64,000 nt of DNA from Tritrichomonas musculus (Eukaryota; Parabasalia; Tritrichomonadida; Tritrichomonadidae). The stretch is from assembly GCA_039105265.1 (NCBI GenBank), contig JAPFFF010000022.1:1674001-1738000 (forward strand). The letters are read 5' to 3'. The notes beneath the pieces were generated by a model, which saw only the letters and a list, made by a program, of their open reading frames with translations, was not told the DNA's origin and made no database searches. How positions within the stretch are numbered: the first letter of the stretch is position 1; every line of letters starts with the position of its first letter. This document shows, piece after piece, positions 58,996 to 64,000 of this stretch. The position numbers were made by a program, and so were the translations under genes.

Positions 58996-59370
58996 TTATT
59001 TATTTATTTCTTTATCTTTCTTAATTGGTGTAGGAACATATTTCCCTTTATCATAACCAATCATCATTCCAGGTGCCAGAAATGATTGAATGAACTCAAT
59101 ATGTGTATCAAACCATTTAATTAATATATTTTTTTTCCGTTGTTCATCACGTGATAGAGCAGGGATTGTGATTTTTAAATTATGTTCCATCATTTGTCTC
59201 ATAACATTGGCAACGGAAATCAATTTTTCGATTGGAACATTTTCACCATATCTTTTTGTGAGGACTTTCCAAGCTTGTGTTTTCTTAGGTTTTTTCATAT
59301 CTTTTGCAGACATAGCTGGTATATCATCTTTAATTTCAAATTGTTCTGGTACACTTTGTTTGTCCGACAT
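58996..59370 (-). CDS. Hypothetical protein (124 aa)
   Basis: MSDKQSVPEQFEIKDDIPAM... with a mainly helical middle (IEKLISVANVMRQMMEHNLK) and basic ends. TTCATTTTTTTTAATG immediately upstream fits a trichomonad initiator. It is divergent from the next gene with an 87 bp gap. No homologue in the other elements of the window. Could be a host gene or a leftover element gene. Confidence 0.55.
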   Translation of the reverse strand: MSDKQSVPEQFEIKDDIPAMSAKDMKKPKKTQAWKVLTKRYGENVPIEKLISVANVMRQMMEHNLKITIPALSRDEQRKKNILIKWFDTHIEFIQSFLAPGMMIGYDKGKYVPTPIKKDKEINK

Positions 59371-59457
59371 TAAAAAAAATGAACTTTTTCAATAGGCGAC
59401 CGTTAACCAAAAATCTAATTTTTTCTCGTGAGGTCATCACATCATTTTTATACAAGC

Positions 59458-59736
59458 ATGGAAGCCCGTACGATCCAACACTTACTCGAAGTTGTCGAAG
59501 CTCTTGATAGTGTTAATGAATGGAGAACTATTTCTGATGATCTTGATCATAGAGAAAAAATGGCATATATGCTCCAAGAAGCTGCAGCCAATATGAATCA
59601 CATCGATGATGTTCGTGTGATAATGAATGATGAAGATACCACAAATGAAGAAAAAGCTGACAAACTTGAATGCTTCTTCATTGATGAATTAAAGACAGGT
59701 TTGAAAAATCTCAAACGTTGGAACGAAAGGAAATAA
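59458..59736 (+). CDS. Small helical protein (92 aa), possibly family H
   Basis: Starts MEARTIQHLLEVVEAL at 59458, chosen for the TCATTTTTATACAAGC just upstream. Helix pattern and size recall the family H proteins of elements B and D, but sequence identity is low. Codon usage is a little richer in G/C than D. Role unknown. Confidence 0.55.
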   Translation: MEARTIQHLLEVVEALDSVNEWRTISDDLDHREKMAYMLQEAAANMNHIDDVRVIMNDEDTTNEEKADKLECFFIDELKTGLKNLKRWNERK

Positions 59737-60035
59737 TTAAATAAATAAACAATTCAATTTACTGCATTTTTTGACACTCTTTTTTTTGCATTTTTTGACA
59801 TTTCATTTTTAAGATTTCTAATTGTGATATTTGAATTCTACGTCCTTGAAAACCTTAAAAATATCAAAATCTTTGAAAAAGGTCCATTATTTTCCAAGAT
59901 ATATGTATTTCAAATTTTTAAAAATTCAATACATGAATAATTGAATAGGGGGTAAACAATTTGTCTCAAAAATATCTTGAAAATTATTGAACCTTTTATG
60001 AATATTTTAATAAATATAATCTTTATTATTAAAAA
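59737..60035. other. Spacer between the small gene pair and element C
   Basis: No gene. GCATTTTTTGACA occurs twice (about 59764 and 59788). Ends in an A-run (60031-60035) directly before the tip of element C; this would be its target duplication if the far end shows the same bases. Confidence 0.5.
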
Positions 60036-60058
60036 AGTAGTGTAGGGGTGGCGCGTAG

Positions 60059-60900
60059 GACCCCCAGATACGAAAATGGTCGAAAATGGCCCTTAAATGG
60101 GTAGTTACGAGCATGGAAACGCGTTTTCGAAAAGTCCCAAAAAGAGCCCCAAATGGGCCTTAAATGGGCTGTTTTCAGCACTCCGACGAGTTATGCCTAT
60201 CGGAAATTCCTCGCGTGACATGTCCATCGTGTATTTCTTGCGTGAATCGCACACTCGGAGGGTCTAGTTACGGTGCTCGAAATGGACGACCCCCAGATAC
60301 GAAAATGGTCGAAAATGGCCCTTAAATGGGTAGTTACGAGCATGGAAACGCGTTTTCGAAAAGTCCCAAAAAGAGCCCCAAATGGGCCTTAAATGGGCTG
60401 TTTTCAGCACTCCGACGAGTTATGCCTATCGGAAATTCCTCGCGTGACATGTCCATCGTGTATTTCTTGCGTGAATCGCACACTCGGAGGGTCTAGTTAC
60501 GGTGCTCGAAATGGACGACCCCCAGATACGAAAATGGTCGAAAATGGCCCTTAAATGGGTAGTTACGAGCATGGAAACGCGTTTTCGAAAAGTCCCAAAA
60601 AGAGCCCCAAATGGGCCTTAAATGGGCTGTTTCCGTGACGACAAGCACATCGTCAGAACAGTGGTTTCAGTGACTCCGACGTGACATGTCCATCATGTAT
60701 TTCTTGCGTGAATCGCACACTCGGAGGGTCTAGTTACGGTGCTCGAAATGGACGACCCCTAGATACGAAATTCGTCGAAAATGGCCCTTAAATGGGTAGT
60801 TACTGAGAGATCCTCGTTTGTGACCATCCCGTGACGATTTTCGTGGTGGTTATGCCCGGTAAAGAGTCTCGTTAGTGGGTGAAATGGACGACCCCCAGAT
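60059..60900. repeat. Subterminal 229 bp tandem repeats of element C
   Basis: Units starting GACCCCCAGATACGAAAATG begin at 60059, 60288 and 60517, exact period 229. A diverged unit begins at 60754 and a fragment at 60890. The first two full units look identical; the third has a different middle. Each contains AAATGGGC/GCCCAAAT-like words. Comparable arrays occur in element B's terminal repeats, with unrelated sequence. Confidence 0.92.
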
Positions 60901-61037
60901 ATTGTTTATACCTCATGAGCGATAAATAGCGGGGTGGGTGAGTGTGGATGTACGTGGATGGGTGATCTCGTGAGGGGTGTGCATGTGGGGGTGATCTCGT
61001 GAGGGGTGATGGCTTATGGGTCATAAATTTTTTAACA

Positions 61038-64000
61038 CCCATGAAAGAAATGAACTACGATCAATCAGTCGAAATCGATGACGTAAACGTAGTCAAGTAT
61101 GCCGCTCTAAAACGATTAGCTCGTATGCTGGACATCCCCAACGATGTCACCAACGAATCATGGGAAACAGTCAAGCGTAGACTTGGTATCACAGGGATTG
61201 TCACCAAAGAGATATTCGCTCAGAACAAGTCCCGTTTCGTGGATGAGCTAGTTGGTATCATCGTCGATAGAGCCCTTGAACTTGGTTACGACAACGATGA
61301 CACCAAATTCATGTCCTTCTACAACTTCGCTAAGGGATATAAAGCTGGGAAGCATTTAGTTGTCCCTCAACCACCCGAACATCCACGACCTCCAACAAGG
61401 TACATCGATACTGATGTCGGATTCCTCAATCAATTACGTTTTCATCTACCACCAGATCCTTTGAGTAACCCCTTCGAAGCCCTCAAGCACGAATCCGTGA
61501 AGAAGCGCTTTAATGAACGACTCGGAGTTGAACGCAAACGATTTGAGCAGAAGAAAGTCGATGATGAGTTCTTCAAGCAATTGTATCCACGACCAGATCC
61601 TTTGAGTAACCCCTTCGAATTCAACAAGCGCGAATCCCTGAAGAATCGCTTTCGTGAACGACTCGACAAAGAGAGAACCCAAATCAAGACATCCAAAGCG
61701 GCATACAAAGCGATGTTGGATAAGCTGATGACCGAACCGGTTCTCCTTCGTCCACTTCCACCCAAAGAGATGATTCCCCTCAAGCCATACTCCGTAAAGC
61801 TATTCGAGAAAGAAAACGAAGAACTTCGGTCACGAGTTCAAGTCATCGAATCCCGAATATCTTACCATCAACGAACCCAACGATGAAGAGAAAGCCAAAG
61901 CAGCATTCGAGAAGAAGAAGTATCATGGAACACAGATCGTCAACAAGACTCACGACAAGAAACCCATCGTTGTGTACTACCTCAACGACATCCACCGTCT
62001 CGAAGACATCTTCAACTTCCTTGAGAACACCGTCTACAAGAGCGAACGTAAACCATTCAAGATCACGTTCGACCTCACCGGGATCTTCGAAACACCAAGA
62101 ACCAATATCGATGACATCACTGACTACACCTACGAAGAACGTGAGATCCGCGCCACCAACTTCAAGAACATCAACAAGATACCCATCCTGATCCAACTCA
62201 ATGACGAACTCGAGAAGGTCAAGTACTATATCGAATCCGTCTTGTTCAACTACTCAACGACTGAATCGGATGTGAAGCTCATCTACGTCACCTCGGTTGC
62301 CTTCAAGGTGTCGAGATTGGTCAAGGTCACCGGTAAGGTGAAGCTCCCTGATGAGCTAGTCAAGTCAAAGTTGATCATCACGGACAACGATGACGATGGT
62401 CTTTGCTGGTACCGTTTCTTGTGTATCTGTCTCGATCCAAAGTTAGGGAACACCAAGAAGTATGATCTCACCAAACGAACATCAGCAGCTCGAAAGCTTC
62501 TCTGCCAAGACCATGGCGTCACATACTCAACGAGACCAACCAAAGCAGCTCAATCCATTCTCAATTCATTCAACGGTATGTCCACCGAAGAGATGAAAGC
62601 ATCTGCCATGAAGAACCACATCAACGTCAACGTCTATAACTACTCCATTGATGAGAAACGCTACGACATCCAAGAGCAGTGGTACGATGAGAAGAATGGG
62701 ACTCCATTCAATGCTCTTCTATTCTCCGATAGGATGGTCTGTCACATCATGTACATCATAGATGCTGAGAAGTTGACGAACATCTTCATCTGCCCCAAAT
62801 GTAGGTCATATGTTGTCCGCAACGAGAACAACCACGGTCAAGAACGAATGAACAAACACATAACCCACTGTGACGGCAAGTTCAAGAAGAAGTACATTCC
62901 CGAACGCATCAGTGAACCCTACTGTCCACACATCCTCAATCACCCCGTTTACGAGTACTGCCTCGCACATGACCTTGAATGGAAACCTCAGCAACTCTAC
63001 ATGACCTATGACTTCGAGACGATGGAGCATCAAGTCAACATCAAATCGGGTGACTCAACCACGATCAACAGTGAGCTCATCCCTCTATCAGTCAGCTGCT
63101 GCGTGAAGTCCTCATCATCAACACTCACCAAACACTTCGATGCGAGAGACCCTCAGTTCATTCCCGAATGGATCAAGTTCATGTTCGAACAAGCCGTCAA
63201 TGTTGTTGCCAACAAGGTCACATTCCTCAGCGAGATGGTTCATATCGATGATATCGAGAAGCTCCGAAACTGGATAGAAACCTCTTCACAGTCACTGTGT
63301 TGGGATACAACTCAGCTCGTTTCGATAGCAATCTCTTCAAAGAGTACCTCAACTACGAATACCAAGACATGAAGTGGTCCGTCGACAATACCTCTCTGAT
63401 CGGTTCCCCATCATCAATGAAACAGTTCGTCATCAAGTCCGATATGTATGGTCTTCGATTCATCGATGCTCAGTCATTCGTTAGTGGTGGTTCCCTGAAG
63501 CAATTCGGTATTGACTTTGGTGGTGAGAGCAACTCCGTCAAAGGTGTCTTCCCTTACGAAGCAGTCAACAGCGAGAACTACAACGACATACTCTCGAAAT
63601 CAGAACCATTCAGTCACGAAGACTTCTATAGCTACCTCAATCAGAAGAACCCATTGAGTGAATCCGATTACAACGAATACGTCGAAGACTCCAAACGATT
63701 CGAAACCAGATGGGACTATCTGTTGAGCTACAACGACAACGATGTCGAGATGATGATCAAACCCATTGACAACCTCATCCTCATGAACTCCAAGTATGGA
63801 ATAGACCTTCTATCGAACCTCTCGTTATCGAGAAACTCATCTGAGATCAAGTACGCAATGGCTTACAAAGACTTTGACCCTCACGTCGATTACTCAACAG
63901 TCAACGAAGCGAACACATTCAAACCAACCCCTAAATGGTGGGAACGTAAGTGCGATGCCTACTACAGACAAGATGAGCAGTACAACACCAAACACAAGCA
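61038..64000 (+). pseudogene. Polymerase B region of element C, broken
   Basis: The N-terminal part carries a duplicated DPLSNPFE ... RF(N/R)ERL segment (near 61450 and 61600). Further on are DGLCWYRFLCICL (near 62400; compare NCFVYAC in B), a zinc-binding-like CPKCRSY ... HITHC segment (near 62800) and an exonuclease I-like MTYDFETME (near 63000). An exonuclease II-like YNSARFDSNL lies near 63310. This is the usual order for Maverick-type polymerases with a zinc element ahead of the exonuclease. The polymerase core lies outside the window. About two breaks; treated as a fossil. Confidence 0.7.

Larger units (their letters stand above)
60036..64000 (+). mobile_element. Element C: left part of a third Maverick, GC-richer
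   Basis: Begins AGTAGTGTAGGGGTGGCG at 60036, sharing the AGTAGT tip with elements A and B. It continues with subterminal 229 bp repeats and then a polymerase B region reading rightwards. Base composition is visibly higher in G/C than A, B or D, with CCC/CGA-rich codons. The coding part is broken, with about two breaks inside the window; the element runs past the window end. Confidence 0.8.

Noticed and set aside
1-64000. tRNA or rRNA genes
   Set aside because: No T-loop/anticodon arm combination or conserved rRNA stretch was seen on either strand.

Overview
This is almost certainly a window from a parabasalid protist, probably Trichomonas vaginalis or a close relative. The evidence is the number of Maverick/Polinton-type elements, the very AT-rich spacers, compact intron-free genes, and TCA-Py-T-like initiator motifs (e.g. 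TTCACTTTT, TCATTTTT) a few bases upstream of many ATGs. The species is an inference. No rRNA, tRNA or clear host housekeeping gene is visible. Almost everything is mobile DNA.

Layout. (1) Element A, 1-16325: right-hand part of a Maverick with moderate GC. Penton-like (partial), fibre-like, several small virion-type genes, major capsid, packaging ATPase, an integrase split by a 1.4 kb insertion, and a conserved 445 aa protein. Its right tip ends in the complement of AGTAGT. (2) Element D, 16326 to about 24.2 kb: a much more AT-rich remnant of a related element's accessory gene block. It holds GIY-YIG and HNH endonuclease-like genes, a D12-type adenine methylase-like gene and many small helical proteins, then a repeat array and a hairpin-rich non-coding segment. 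Element A sits inside D's GIY-YIG gene. (3) 24.2-35.2 kb: gene-free, extremely AT-rich DNA made of decayed TA-flanked inverted-repeat transposons, three of them with CCC ends, plus a near-perfect foldback. (4) Element B, 35205-58414: a Maverick with both terminal inverted repeats (about 448 bp) and a 5 bp TCATT target duplication. It carries protease, integrase, ATPase, capsid, penton-like, protein-primed-type DNA polymerase B and fibre genes, and looks whole apart from about one break. It is inserted in one of the CCC-ended transposons, whose two ends are seen at 33359 and 58589. (5) 58.6-60.0 kb: two small divergent genes. (6) Element C, 60036 to beyond 64000: left end of a third, GC-richer Maverick with 229 bp subterminal tandem repeats and a broken polymerase B region.

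A and B share a syntenic virion module (conserved protein - integrase - ATPase - small Gly/Ala-rich protein - Lys/Pro-rich protein - capsid - small proteins) and a head-to-head penton/fibre pair with a 15-17 bp intergenic gap. B and D share an accessory set (SKWG-type protein, HNH protein, small helical families, a C-terminal DNA-binding-like domain). The most notable signals are: phage-like modular fibre proteins with a conserved shaft and exchanged heads; recurrent G-V/I/T-Q-T motifs in many B and D proteins, resembling dynein light-chain LC8 docking or protease sites; a run of eight hairpins at 23.6-23.95 kb; and the nesting of elements within elements. All family assignments are made by eye, without database search.
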